From the NCBI GenBank assembly GCA_021209875.1, contig JAGYVD010000003.1, positions 1,364,001 through 1,428,000 on the forward strand: a DNA stretch of 64,000 nt, read 5' to 3'. Origin of the DNA: Rosellinia necatrix (Eukaryota > Ascomycota > Sordariomycetes > Xylariales > Xylariaceae). A model generated the notes under the pieces. The model saw only the letters and a program-made list of their open reading frames with translations. It had not been told where the DNA came from and searched no databases. Made by a program: the position numbers and the translations under genes. This document shows, one piece after another, positions 1-12,136 of this stretch; position 1 is the first letter of the stretch; every line of letters starts with the position of its first letter.

Positions 1-890
1 GTTTATTCCTGGGGGGGTGGAAGGAACATATAGGGCTGCACACATGTGCCCGCCAAGCGGCACTTCGTGTCTAACCGCGTTCGTCCCAGTGGTAAGACTT
101 ACAAACCTCGGTGGAGACATAAGAAAGTGAAATCGAAAGGCATTCAGTGTTCGTCGCGAAGGGGGGTAAGAGGAGGAGGGGGAGGGGGAGGGGCGATTCT
201 GGTTACCTGGGGGGGGGGAAAAGTGCCCACGCACGCTACCGAAGGTGTGATATACACAAGCAGAAAGAACCATCAGCCCAGGCGGAGATGGCAGAACAGA
301 TCGGCTAACACAGGCATGCGGCCACCTCAGCCCTGTTTCGCCACGCCCGCCCCGGGATGGGACGTGACGTGATAGATGCATGCAAGTCGCATGCGTGCGT
401 TTGCACCGCGCGAGGGCGCTGTCGAAGTCTCATGGTCACGGATCATGTCCATGTCTGGCTTTATTAGGTAACGAGCTGAAGCGCGTGCGTGTGGGCGGAG
501 TGTCGCCTAGTTCAGCAAAAAGGGACTGTTGGCTGTATGAGGGCACTTCAGCTGCTTCCTCGGTACAGTGGTTGGTGGTTAGTGGTTGGTGGTTGGTGTG
601 ATATAAGTGTTTGGGGGGCTTGGGTTAACTATTGGTGCGTGGATCAGGGGATGGATGTAGCACTGAGCCATTCTATCATCATCGTAGGTCGGAGGTAAGC
701 TTATCACCCCGCTATGTTCCGCTATATCCCCCCTGAGTTATGCTATCAATAGTTCACCACCCCGCCATCCTTCCAGCTACATATAACTAGCTGTCGCTGT
801 ACCTACCCACCTATCTAACTGGGCATTTACTTTTCTAGTGTCTATTCAGATTGGAATTATCTACCAAGGCAGGTAAATAGGTGCCTAGAT

Positions 891-924
891 ACCTACCTAC
901 CTACCTACCTACCTACCTACCTAG
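891..924. repeat. (ACCT)n microsatellite
   Basis: About eight uninterrupted ACCT units, followed directly by the inverted form AGGTAG, so the right end is palindromic. Confidence 0.9.
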
Positions 925-3281
925 GTAGCATCTACTTGATAAGGGGATATGATAAGAAGACATGAGAGATGATAAGAATAACTACATATGATTTAAAAAC
1001 TCCACTTACAAAGTTCCATGTGGTTAAATGTGTTATGTCCTGCCTAAAACATGACCCATCCACGACTCAGCGGCAGGCTGCGCGTGGACAAAGGGATTCA
1101 CGTCCACGATAGCCACGGCTCACCCACACGAGTTCCCTGACGAGCACTGCCCAAGTGCTTTATCAGCATGAGTCTGTTATGGTTATGAGTATGAGGTAGA
1201 TAGATACGTGGTACCTGTCTCGAGTCGACGTGGGGAGAGCCCGGTGTTTCGGGCCTTGCAGCATGAATGATTCGAAACGTGCTATTATCCGGGTAGGTGT
1301 GTAATCTATCTAAGATACCTAGTGGTGGCATATACGTAAGTCGGGGACTTCCATTTGGCATGTGCCTATCGATTGGACGAGCAGCTCTGAGGCGCGCGCG
1401 GTTTGCTCCTACGATACCCGGTGCACTCATGACGCAATTCAAATCGGGCATTGACGAATGATACAGTCGATAGGTAAGTAAGCAATACCTAATGTCATGC
1501 ATACAGCTGCGTCGTCGGGGGGCCGAGGCTTGGAAAACGGAGGGAGCTCGAGTCCTCGATAGACCACTTGTCTATAGGTACCTAACCACTGGCACTGAGC
1601 ACAGTAAGTAACTACCTACCTAAACTAAAAGGTAATCACCGTACCCAAGGTCCACAGGTCCTGCTTTGCTCAGACAGCGCCAGAGGGCGCCTGCTTGCTC
1701 AGACAAAACACAGGGACCTGACCACGTGTTTGGGGGACAATAATAACCCGAATTGGCTAACCCCGACTAGCTAAGCCCGACTGCACTAGCTATTTCGGAA
1801 TTTGTCTGGGGTGCCAAGGTGTTGACACATGCCCGATCCCACCATCTGTCTGCCTCTTCTCCCCACGCCGGCCGAGTCAAATAAGCTAACGAGCGATCAC
1901 AATATGTACGATATACATACCCGTTAGGCTAGGCAAGGACCACAGCAGGTCGAGACGGCGGTCGAGACGGTCGAGACTGGGCACCTACCCAGGTAACCTG
2001 GATGGACTTCCCCTGACTGAGGTTCCATTCACACTGGATGAATAACTAGTTACATTAGGTGTTTAATTTACTATAATACAAAGTTATGATAGGTTGCTGG
2101 TGATAGAGAAGGGTCACCGGCTTGCCATTCAGCCAGCCCACTCGTATTGTTCTCGCTGCCCATTGGCTGGCCGCCTCCAGTTTGCTCGAGATGGCTGTGT
2201 TCACCAATCATCGGTCGTGGTGTGGTCATATGGCCAACATGTTAGGTCCGGCAGAGTCTGGCTACGCTCAGGCTCCGTCCGTCCAGGCGCCGCATCATCA
2301 TCAATTGTCTTACTAACAATGGCATCATGACCCTATTACTTAGATTTCGTAACAGGCCGTGGCGTATGTAGTGCAGTAGCTTTTACGGGTAGGTTTATAG
2401 GTGTAAGAGACCTTTAGACTTGGATAGTGCCTTGAAAAGACAAGAATCAAATGAGAGATTGATGAGGTCCCTCTCAAGATTTGTTGTCGCATTATGCAAA
2501 GCTCGGGGCACTGCATCGCCATGGTAACTACCTACCCAGGTAGTCTTAAGAGGGACTGTGAACAACGCGCGGCCACGGCTGCAAGGCTTACCTGCTGAAT
2601 AAAGTCGTCCCTGACATCATATTCGATCATATTTTTCCAAGAACCTCCAAGAATCTCCAAATTTCTATGCGATTACCAATTGTGCCTCGTCGCTGAACAC
2701 CTAAGTATTACCTAAACTATCTAGGTACCTCATCCATCTACCACTTACACGAGAGCGTGCCATGGTTCCTCAACTTACTACACTGCCTAGTAGGTGCCAG
2801 CTGCTCACCTACAAAGGCACCTTCTGCAAGCGTCTCGTCTATCGATGGACACCAATCACGATTGGGTACCTACCTAGGTAGGTCGGTGGGTAGGCATCAT
2901 CAACCCCCTGCACTCCTCTAACCTCCAAAGAAAAGAAGTACATAGATGGGTATGTACTCAAGTACCTTATCTGTCGGCCTGTCTGGACGCCTATCGCTGG
3001 CCCATAGCTGCACCCTAGATTTCCTAATCCGTCACATTCCCAGCCTAGGCCGTTCCTCTATCTATCGGCTCTTGCGGCTCTTGGGGCCTCTCGGGTCAGG
3101 TCTTATCTGAGTCACACGGTCTGAGCAAGCGATCGATTGCGAGCGCGCGCGAGGAAGGAAACGCCAGGTCCCTTTCACACTGCTGCTGTGACTGACTGTG
3201 TGACTGTTCTACCTCTGAGATACTTCCCTTTGCCCCTTACCTAAATGCCCTTTTCCTATTGTGGTGTGAGATAAATAGGTA

Positions 3282-3315
3282 CTCTCTCTCTCTCTCCCTC
3301 CCTCTCCCTCTCTCT
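3282..3315. repeat. CT-rich simple repeat
   Basis: Run of (CT)n and CCCT units inside a pyrimidine-rich region of about 1 kb upstream of the gene at 4295. Such tracts are common in promoters and leaders of filamentous ascomycetes. Confidence 0.8.
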
Positions 3316-4294
3316 TGACATCTCTTGGTCCGTCTTAACAAACCCCCTTCCTAATTCCTGACACTCACTACCTTACGTGCCTACATACCTACATACCTAC
3401 ATACTTACATACTTGCATACCTAACCAACCTCTGTTTGTGCTCCCTATCCGTTACATACTTCCTCAACAAAGCCACCGACTGCCCTTGTCCTTGCCCTTA
3501 ATCCCCTTCCCTAATCCCTTTCTCCATACTACCACCACCACCACAACCACTGGCCTCGCCTCATCTCACTGCACATTGTACACGTACCTCATTCCCCCTT
3601 TTACACCTTTTACCTCTCTTGTCTCCTGACCAATTGTCTCTCCGCCATATACACTTCCATCGCACATACCTCCATCGTACCATACCTTGCCGTACCTTAC
3701 CTTGCCGTGCCTTGCTGTGCCTCGCCGTAACTTTCTTCCCCAGCTCTGTTCTTTCGTCCCCTGGAAATAACCATTCAGCCGCCCAGCCGCAGAAAGACAA
3801 AGCAGTGTCCACCTGTTTCGCAAACAGCCACAGACCGACGAGGCCAAGACTTGCCTTACCGTGCCTTGACCGGTCGTCATCAGCTTGTCACGCGTGATCC
3901 GGATCCCCCTGCTGCCGCCTCTCCATCTATCCATTCATCCATCCGTCGTTTTCTCCGGGTCCTCCGCCCAGAAAGTGATCCATCTCTCACGTATACTTCC
4001 ATCGCATCTTCCACCTCTCTTGCATCCTATAGCCAACATCTCTCACATACCCATCCCTATCAAACATTGTCGGCCATCTACCCATTCCACCCGGTATCTG
4101 TCGGGTTTGCTCCGGCATCGTTTTCTCCTCTCTTGATTTCCCATTCAAAGGGATCCTCCTTGCCTCAGCACTGCTTGGAGAACGGGGACAGCAATACTGC
4201 CATCGCAACATTAGCGGCCTTCACATATAGCAGGCCCATTCGCGACTGTAGCCGTACCTTTCCTAGCCCAGTATTCTAGTATCCCGACTCCGCC

Positions 4295-4972
4295 ATGGCT
4301 TTTGAACAGGTCCGAGATCTGCGAAGCGACACCCGCGACACGAAGCGAGTCAAGGACCACAACCACAAATGGGCACGGGGCAACCGGCCGTCCCCTGGCG
4401 TCAAGACCGACATCTTCAGTCCCGGGGACTTCTTGACCGGTAGCGAGGAGCAACAGGAGAAGATTCGACCCCATCGATTGCCACAGTGAGTCGCGACCAG
4501 TCTGCATACCGAGCAACCCGAGCGCTAACAATTGGACAGTGGTAAACACATTCGGTCGCCCAACATTACCAAGTCGAATGGATATTGCCGCGGGGCACGT
4601 ATAATCACACACAGCTCCTGGCGGTCCAAGGCCGACTCGCTGACCGAGCTGCACGACTCGTCCAATATGTCTCAATCTTTGCGCGAGTTGCTTCCATCTC
4701 TCTCCAGCCGACGGAAGCAAAGCGTATCCGACGATGTTCTCTACAGCTTTGACCACACCGAGAGCCCGGGGAAGCCGCTGTCACTTGACATCTTCGTTAA
4801 GACCAGCACCAAGGAGACGGAGAAGTTTGTTGAGAAGGAGTACGAGATTTTGGATTACAACGGAGAGGCGGTGAAGGGCCGAAAGGCCCTCAAAGACCTA
4901 CATCGCGGCAAGATGATACCTCCGACGGAGGAGCCTGAGCTCGTCGAAGACGAAGGTTTCGAGCTCGTGTAG
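4295..4972 (+). CDS. Uncharacterised fungal protein, 207 aa
   Basis: Two exons, 4295-4485 and 4540-4972. The 54-bp intron has a GTGAGT donor, a GCTAAC branch point and an ACAG acceptor. The join turns a premature stop into a continuous frame, which supports the gene. The product is hydrophilic and charged, with an N-terminal half rich in Arg/Lys/Asp, a Ser-rich middle (SLSSRRKQSVSDD) and an acidic C-terminus (EEPELVEDEGFELV). I see no signal peptide, membrane segment or catalytic motif and do not recognise a named family. The long pyrimidine-rich leader upstream fits an expressed housekeeping-type gene. The 181-residue frame on the opposite strand is a shadow. The gene model is fairly sure; the function is unknown. 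Confidence 0.75.
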
Positions 4973-6813
4973 GTGGTTGTACCGGCTTGTTGATTCGCAT
5001 ACTGCCGTTTTCTGGTTCCATTCTGCTGCGCCTGCCCTATTCACTGCCTTGCTTGTATAATTCCTATTTTCAGCATTTGATCTGTCGGCCTTCTGTTTCT
5101 ATCGGCGAGGGCGCTTGGTTTTCTCCGTTTTCGAACGAGACACTTGTCAGCGTTTGGTCACGCCGCGTCCGATTTTTGGTTTATGCATTTACAGCTGGGT
5201 CGCATTTTCGAAGGCCGACAGAAACCCCATTCTAGATTCCCATAGCATCGCTGCAGATGGTCACGACATAATGAGTCTTCACGACCACGCACCTGACGTT
5301 AGCATGCCTTATCCTTGTATGCACCTGCAAGCCCTACCTCGAGCGAGGGAGCTCGGGTGGGTGGTGTTGTTTAGCCTAGCTCCGCCCAGGTGAATGGGAC
5401 GAATGGAGAAGGATGGCTTGCTGCATTTGACGCTCTGGGAAGAATTTCATCATAGACGATGGATGGGTTCATGGCTTAGACCATCGAAGATAGGTGTAGC
5501 TTTATCGCGTTTGTCAAATAATGATAACACTCAGTAAGAGTTGCTTTCAGCGACGATTTGCAGGCTACTGAATTTCTTCGATAAAATGCGCTATGCTCGA
5601 GCGTCATGACATGTCGATGGCGAAGCGATGCGGATCACTATTGCTCAAGAGATTGTTCCTCGAAACGGTAAGGGAAAAATGAGGGATGCTGGTGAGAATT
5701 TCACCAGTTAAGACCAATAAAATAGTTATCATGGCTTTGTGGGACGATCCGGCTGTGGTCTGTGCGCCATCCCATCCGCTTTTTCTCATCTTCACTTAGA
5801 CATGGCCCTCTACAGGGTGAGTTCGAAAGTAGAAAGAAATAGTCGGATACAAATTGGACAGAATTTTGACGATTTCATAAAATTTACCTTAAAACTATAT
5901 ACTGTGCTTAATTTTAATCTCACGAGAGGCGTAGTCGAAGTTGTTATTTATGTATTAAAACATCACCTCTCACCAGCATCCTGGATATCTAAAATTCCAA
6001 TCACTCCCCCAAAATCTCCGACCAAGGACGACATTTTTGCCTTGAGAAGGTGCGTTCTACAGTTTCTAGACTAGATTCAGCCAGAAGAAGACCGTTAGTC
6101 CCTATTTTTTCATGGATACTTTACATGGACTGCGGCACGTTGAAGGTATTCTATCTCCATTGATCCAACGACTGGATTGCGTCCGGCCGTCGGCGCTGTG
6201 AACGATGGGCCCATTGGGATCAAAGGTCGTTCCGTCCATTCATAATATATATATAGACAAGACCCTTCTCGATATAGATTTCGCGTCCGCTGCTGACGTA
6301 CCGATGCCCCCTCACAGAGCGGGTAATAACGGGGGCCTGGTAGCCCATGACCACCGGATGTCTAGCCTGTCGACAATGTTGCCCCCCCATCCCCATCCCC
6401 CCCCAAGGGGGTTTATTTGCCTTGCCTGCTCGGCACACCATAAAATGTATGTGGCCCTTGGGGTGGTGTTATTGGGCGGCGTCATCTGAGTCTTTGACCT
6501 AACATCGGCGGGTTTTTCTCCGAGATGAGAGGGGATGTGGCGTGTCCTCTCAACACTTCTTTTAGTTATACAGCTAGGTTGGGTGTGTGAACCGTCTGGT
6601 ACCTACTTCGACGTCGCTGTTGCATGCGTCGGTTAGGTATACCGCACGGCCGGCCGAGAGCCCGAAACTGGTGCGGCCGGCTGGGTCAAGGATGCCCATA
6701 GCCTGTCTTTGCGGGTCGGGTGGGCAGGTCGCCCTGTCCTATTTCGTTTGGGATACGGCGTTTACATTCATGTGTGACGCGGCAGGATGGGTGTGGATTC
6801 AGAGGGGCAGTTT

Positions 6814-6861
<48 letters not shown>

Positions 6862-8142
6862 AAACTCATCTCGGAGAGCTACGAATACCGGGACCCGTGG
6901 TGGAAGAAAACGGGCTTCCCCGTTGGCGAGCGGTACACTTGGCGGGTTCCAGTACGCGGCCGTCGTCGCGACGCTTCTGCTGCTGCTGCCGCTGTTGTTG
7001 GTGGAACAGATTCTAGCGCTGTCTATGTTTTAGTGTAGCTATGTCGGTTAACACGTGCAGTTGTTGTGGATGCGGAAGGCAAAGTGCCAGTCGCATCTGG
7101 AGCCTGGTTCTTTGTAAGCCAAGTCTCTAATCCTCGCTTTAATAATATCTCTTTTGTCAGTCAAGACCGCAAGGAGATGGATGTGGATAGTGGTAAATTT
7201 CAAAATGTGCAAATCGCAATAAATTGGTGTTTTAAACACGGTCCTCGAATAAGGATGCTTGATATCTTGAGTAATCTCGTCTTGTATGTTTGCCCTCGGG
7301 GTATATTGATATAGATGCGGTTTCTAACTGCTATGCTCGGTATTGCATTGTCGTGGCCGGTGGGCGACCCACCGCTATGACTGTATGCATGCAAGGAATT
7401 GGCCGCCCGCCCGTGAATACGGCGTATTCCAGCTCGACATAATGTTACAGTGTACTCGGCCGAACGGGGGATTATTCTTCCTGTTTACCTCATGACGAGC
7501 GGTCACTCTTTAATAGTAATCAAACGGCGGTTCTGGGTGACGCTTTCCCATGTTTGGTTTGCCCAGCAGATGCCGGAAACTTGCGAGACAGGAAATACCG
7601 GCGCTTAAACTTCATGTAAGATAACCATCAGGCCTAGGAATTACACCTTTGGGATGACAGGGACGTGCAACTGTGTTCTTATTAAAAATATTTCTTCTAC
7701 CAAGAAGAGTGAGAGCACCTCAGAGCTACCATCCCTCTAGTCTTAAACTGTATGGATCATCGCTATGTGATGCAATAGTAAGTAATTATGGAAGGCACCT
7801 TGCGATTGCTGTGATGCAAAGTGCCTATGGAATTTCGGCTGCGTATTCTTGTTGTGCCGTAACCAAACTACCTCCGCGCTTGAAGAGGCGCGATGGTCCC
7901 AAATATATCGGGGCTCTATATCGAGCTCGCCGTTCCTGCCTTGTTCAAGCGAGCTGCTTATTCCTCGCCGCGAATTTTGTTATCAGTCTTTCTTTGCCTA
8001 CCGGGTAGGGCCACATAAGTTGGGCATCACTTCTTTCGCCTCACGACAGAAAGATTTCGAAAAGTAGCTTGGCAGCCCGTCGTTTCGTATCATTGAAGAA
8101 CACACGTCGGGTGTCTTATTCCCTATGCACCAAACGCGTCCA
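4973..8142. other. Non-coding region
   Basis: About 3.2 kb with no gene I can support. Frames near 5739-6074 and 7673-8008 are AT-rich, lack domain motifs and have no splice context. It contains an adjoining GT and GA microsatellite at 6813-6861. Confidence 0.55.
6813..6861. repeat. Compound (GT)n-(GA)n microsatellite
   Basis: About 13 GT units pass directly into about 12 GA units. Confidence 0.95.
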
Positions 8143-10603
8143 TCATGGGAATCTGCGTGGTTGGAAAGGGGCGCATTGTTTATTCCACGTCTCGTCGCAC
8201 ACTCTCCTCATCAACCTTCGGGGTGGGTTTCGACCCGTATACAGCTCGAATGCTTCCATAGCCATCTCGCCTACTACCTCCAGGCCATCGATAAGCACCC
8301 AGGACGTGTTTCCATCTTCGCGGACCTTCCGCATTTGAATGATTAAGGGAGTAATGAGGGGTTCGTAGGCCAACTATATTCATCAGTCTAACGCGGTCGA
8401 GATCGAGGCTAGGTGAAACACTTACCTCGATTACTACGCCACCAGTGGGACTCTGCAGCCACTGAGATGGCATTCGGAAATCCACAGAAGGTCTGTCGTC
8501 GAGGCCGAATGAGGGAATACATGATATGAGAATTGTGGGCTGCTGGTACCCTTCGGGCCAAGGATCGCCCGCGGATTCTATGACATGGCAGATCCGCTCT
8601 GGCCTATGCCTCGCCGCGTAAGCATTGAAATGCGCTGCAACACTCTGTGCCTTCGCTAGGGTACGGTTGAATATAAAGATTTTCCTGCAGCCGAGTTTAA
8701 TTAGTGCGTAAATGGCAGCACGTGCCATCCCGCCGGCGCCAATGATAAGCCCAGTAGTCCGCGACGGTTGGACGGAGTTTCGAGGGCTGATGGCCCGACG
8801 GAGGCAAGTGGCTATCGAGTTCCAGTCCGTGTTGTCGCCGTAAAACTTGTCCGTTACGCCGTTACTATTCCGCGCATTTGCGTGATCAATGATGGAAGAC
8901 GTTTTGCCGCGAAGAGGCAGAAGGGTATTGGCTGCTCCGATGGCGATGGCATGCTGGCTAGCGTGATCTAGGTGGTCCATGATGGCTATTTTGAAAGGGG
9001 CCGTGAGCGACGCACCCCCAAAGTTTTCATCCCGTCGGATTCGATCCAACTCCGCAATGGTGGTACATTGCTTCGCTTCAAACGTGTGCGGCATCATGTA
9101 ATGTTCAAAGGCAGCTCGGTGCATGGCAGGCGAGGCGGAGTAATATACGTTGGCGCCTAAGACGTAGAAGTTGAGCGGCTGGAGCCATCCTTTTCGGAAG
9201 AAATTCCGTATAGTTCCGCGGGCCGTGCTGACGCCGGCCATTTGCTCGCGGCCGGTCGTTTCCAAGCGCTCGTGGCCGGTCGGGTTTAAACTTAGGCCTC
9301 GGAATGGACTGACCATCCCGAAGACAGAGAAGTCGTAGGCGACTATATGGGGTTTGGGTTCCGGGAGAGCTGCGATTTTGTCTATGAACCTCTGCCGACG
9401 TTCGTCATCCCGATTCCCCGCACAAAACCTGGCAATCCGGACAATATGGCAGCCCAAGCTTTGGGCACGTAGATAGCGCTGAACATAGACGTCCTCGTCC
9501 CACTGCGGGGTGGCAAAACCCCTGACCACGTAATTGCCAATTATCTTGGTTCGACCGCGCATGGCAAGGACCTTGTAGACAAGCTCTTCGCTACGCTCGA
9601 GGTCGAGACTCAGATAATCAACGCCGAGGCGAAGGCCATGAAGCATCAGCTCGAAGTCCGAGGCATCTCTCTCTTCAAGCGGCCTTCGACGCTCTTCCCG
9701 AGGATTCTCCTCGACATAGTATATTATAGGAATATCAAGCTTCCGTCTTATGAGGGCTACTTGCGTGGCTATAAAATCGAACATATTATCCGGCCATGTG
9801 TCGATGATGAATTCCACCACTTCAGCTGGTGCCTCCAATTGCGCTAGATCGTTGCCGTGCTCGATTAGGACCGAGAGTCGTAGGTTCAGCACGAATGTGT
9901 ATAATCGATATTCTGGCGGAATCGCCTTCACGGAGAAGGGGTTCTGGACCCAAGATCGTGTGAGAGCCTGGCCGGAGACATGATCAAGAAAGCTGATAAA
10001 CTCTTGCTTGGCGTGGACCAACCTGGCGGAATGGATAGAAGCAGAACGCAATGGTGATTCTCCATCGGTTTGACAATCAGGACTGGTGTCTAGAAGGTTG
10101 AAGTATTCCAGGTTACAGACTTCTCGATGTTTCTGATCGGCCGTCAATAGGCGTTCGGCATCGTAAACAGGGAGTCCAAGAAGCTTGTATAAGTCCTCCT
10201 TATCCCGATGGACATAAATTACAGGGTTCGTCTCCGCATATGCGGAGAGCACGTCTCGCGTCTCCCGGGTCAGGGTTGCGCTACTGCATTCGACGACACA
10301 GTTGACGCGATTTGCCTCCAGTGTCTGTGCCAGCACAGCGCACACCTGACTATTGAACGTATCGGTCCCATACCTTTGGAGGTAGGTCGTCCTATTACAG
10401 CCAGTGAGGTGTTCGAAATAATAATCCTCAGTAAGGAGCCTACGGCCCAGGTACTTTGCGGCGATGAAGCCCAATGTCCGCTTTCCGGCGCCACGACACC
10501 CGACTAAGACGATGGAGGCATCAGAGGAGAACAACCTCAGATTTGTCCTGGCTGGTGCGGTCACAGTCTCTGTGTCAACTAGGCCATACTGGGCGCCTCT
10601 CAT
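8143..10603 (-). CDS. qutR: Quinate repressor QutR-like protein (AROM-derived), 802 aa
   Basis: Exons on the minus strand: 10603-8426 and 8373-8143. The 52-bp intron (GTAAGT donor, ATAG acceptor) joins GGVVIE to LAYEPLITPLI, the usual end of a shikimate dehydrogenase domain. Domain order is that of the last three AROM domains: shikimate-kinase-like (residues 30-200), type I dehydroquinase-like (about 230-450) and shikimate-dehydrogenase-like (about 478-802). The Walker A has Arg42 where Ser/Thr is expected. The dehydroquinase Schiff-base Lys aligns with Arg389 and the catalytic His motif reads IIGNYVV, so that site looks dead. The third domain keeps NTL, GDNTDW and GAGGMARAA motifs. QutR/qa-1S proteins are known repressors of quinate catabolism recruited from AROM, so repression rather than catalysis is inferred. 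Known relatives are about 920 aa; this one has a shorter N-terminus, and an upstream exon could be missing. Confidence 0.88.
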
Positions 10604-10930
10604 GGCGAAGAGTGGGGCCGTTGGAGGCTCGGGGAGTGTAATGTTGAATCGATGACAGCCAGCCGACGTTGGGCCCCGGAACAGTCGGGTTTCTTGTTAT
10701 TCCAACCCAGAGGCTCCAGATAGATGTGCGGGGATTGAACGTGCCGCCTCAAAGCGCATACAAAGGACAAGAAATGGACGTTATGAATAAACCGCAGGGA
10801 GGAAGCACGGGTCGTTGGGAGCAGAGGGAGTCTCTCTGTGGCCAAGGAAGAACTTATATCCTGTCGTTCGACACCTGAGCCAGGCAGCCTCGGCTGTTAT
10901 AATGTGACCGATACCCTTCCACACGTTGGG

Positions 10931-10970
10931 TGGCAGTATATGGCAGTATGTGGCAGTATACGGCAGTATA
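10931..10970. repeat. 10-bp tandem repeat, four copies
   Basis: Four adjacent copies of TGGCAGTATA with two single-base differences, about 330 bp upstream of the repressor start codon. Confidence 0.85.
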
Positions 10971-11065
10971 GGCTATACCCCCAGTCTCGAGTCCCAAATA
11001 AATGCCTTGAGCTTACACGCTCGCTTTAGGATGTTCACCGCGACTCTGTCATGATCCGAGCCGGC

Positions 11066-11130
11066 GATGAGAAGGGTGATGAGAAGGGTGATGAAGAGCG
11101 TGATGAGGAGTGTGATGAGACGGGGTGATG
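11066..11130. repeat. 12-bp degenerate tandem repeat
   Basis: Two exact copies of GATGAGAAGGGT followed by three degenerate copies. Confidence 0.85.
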
Positions 11131-11499
11131 ACATGCATGATACAACCAATTCCTCTCAAATTCAGCTCAACCTCGACTGCGCAGCAGCTGAGATGGAAAT
11201 CCCGTCTTCCTATGGTGGGTCGAGTGGCGCGTTGAGCGGCAGGCCCATCGGCAGCACGGGTGGAAAGATTGGCCCGTTGTGATTGATTTTCTTTGGTTGG
11301 GCGGTTTTGAGTGATGCATTGCCTACAGCCTACATTACCTACATTACCTACATTATCTGCCTACATTGCCCACAACTGGGCACGCTGCACACGCTGCAAG
11401 TCATCTTCAGGGCGCTCACTTAGTACGTGCCTAAGGTGCCTACCTAGGTAGGTAAGTACCTGGTTACGCTGCGCGGTGGCGTCCGCCACATACCTACCC

Positions 11500-11500
<1 letters not shown>

Positions 11501-11558
<58 letters not shown>
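11501..11558. repeat. (AGT)n microsatellite
   Basis: About 19 uninterrupted AGT units. Confidence 0.95.
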
Positions 11559-12136
11559 TATTAACGTCTAATCTAGGTGTCTGAACACATACCTACCCTA
11601 GCTAGGTACCTACCAAAATTGATCAGCTTCTCACAGCCACACGGTTGCACGGTTACATCGTCGCTCCACCGTTTGGTGTATGTTTGAATACTCCGAGTTC
11701 GCTTGGCTGGCCCGGTCGAGCTCCCCTATCGCGATATTCCGCTTTGCAACCTCCTTCGCCCGTCGGAATGCATATACCAGGCGTATCACGCCCCTCTTTT
11801 GTCATATACCCGTTGAGCCGGGTAGCTCATCTAAGATTACCCGTACTTGGGCACAGGACGCTTGTTCCCATTCGCCATTACTAAGCCACCTATATCCATA
11901 CTTAGTCGTGACTTGTTGTAATTCATCATATATGAAACCTCTCACACCAGTGCGACGCCGTCCAACTCATGGGTGCTCACACAGGACACGGCGCCTAGTT
12001 CTGCACTTGTCGTACGATTTGGCCTCACACAGAGTAACAGACAGGCTCGGCCACTTTTCATCTATTGACGGTACCCGTTACCCGCCGGCGGCAGCGTGGG
12101 TCACCGGTACCTCGACTTCACCCTGGCGCGGAGGCT

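Larger units (their letters stand above)
1..4294. other. Non-coding region with simple repeats
   Basis: I see no supportable gene here; the open frames are short, overlapping and of simple composition. It holds a G-rich tract (about 154-228), a tetranucleotide microsatellite (891-924), several palindromic TACCTAGGTA-type motifs (for example near 2868-2885) and, from about 3240, a long pyrimidine-rich stretch that runs to the next start codon and is probably its promoter and 5' leader. Confidence 0.6.
10604..12136. other. Intergenic region rich in short tandem repeats
   Basis: Shared upstream region of the divergent repressor gene and zinc-cluster gene. No gene is supported. It contains a 10-bp repeat, a 12-bp repeat, CCTACATTA-type repeats near 11322-11372 and a long AGT microsatellite, all listed separately. 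Confidence 0.6.

Noticed and set aside
889..924. Telomere-like repeat
   Set aside because: The unit is ACCT, not TTAGGG, and it is embedded in ordinary intergenic DNA.
3851..4279. 142-residue frame before the first gene
   Set aside because: A low-complexity Ser/Pro/His product of a pyrimidine-rich leader.
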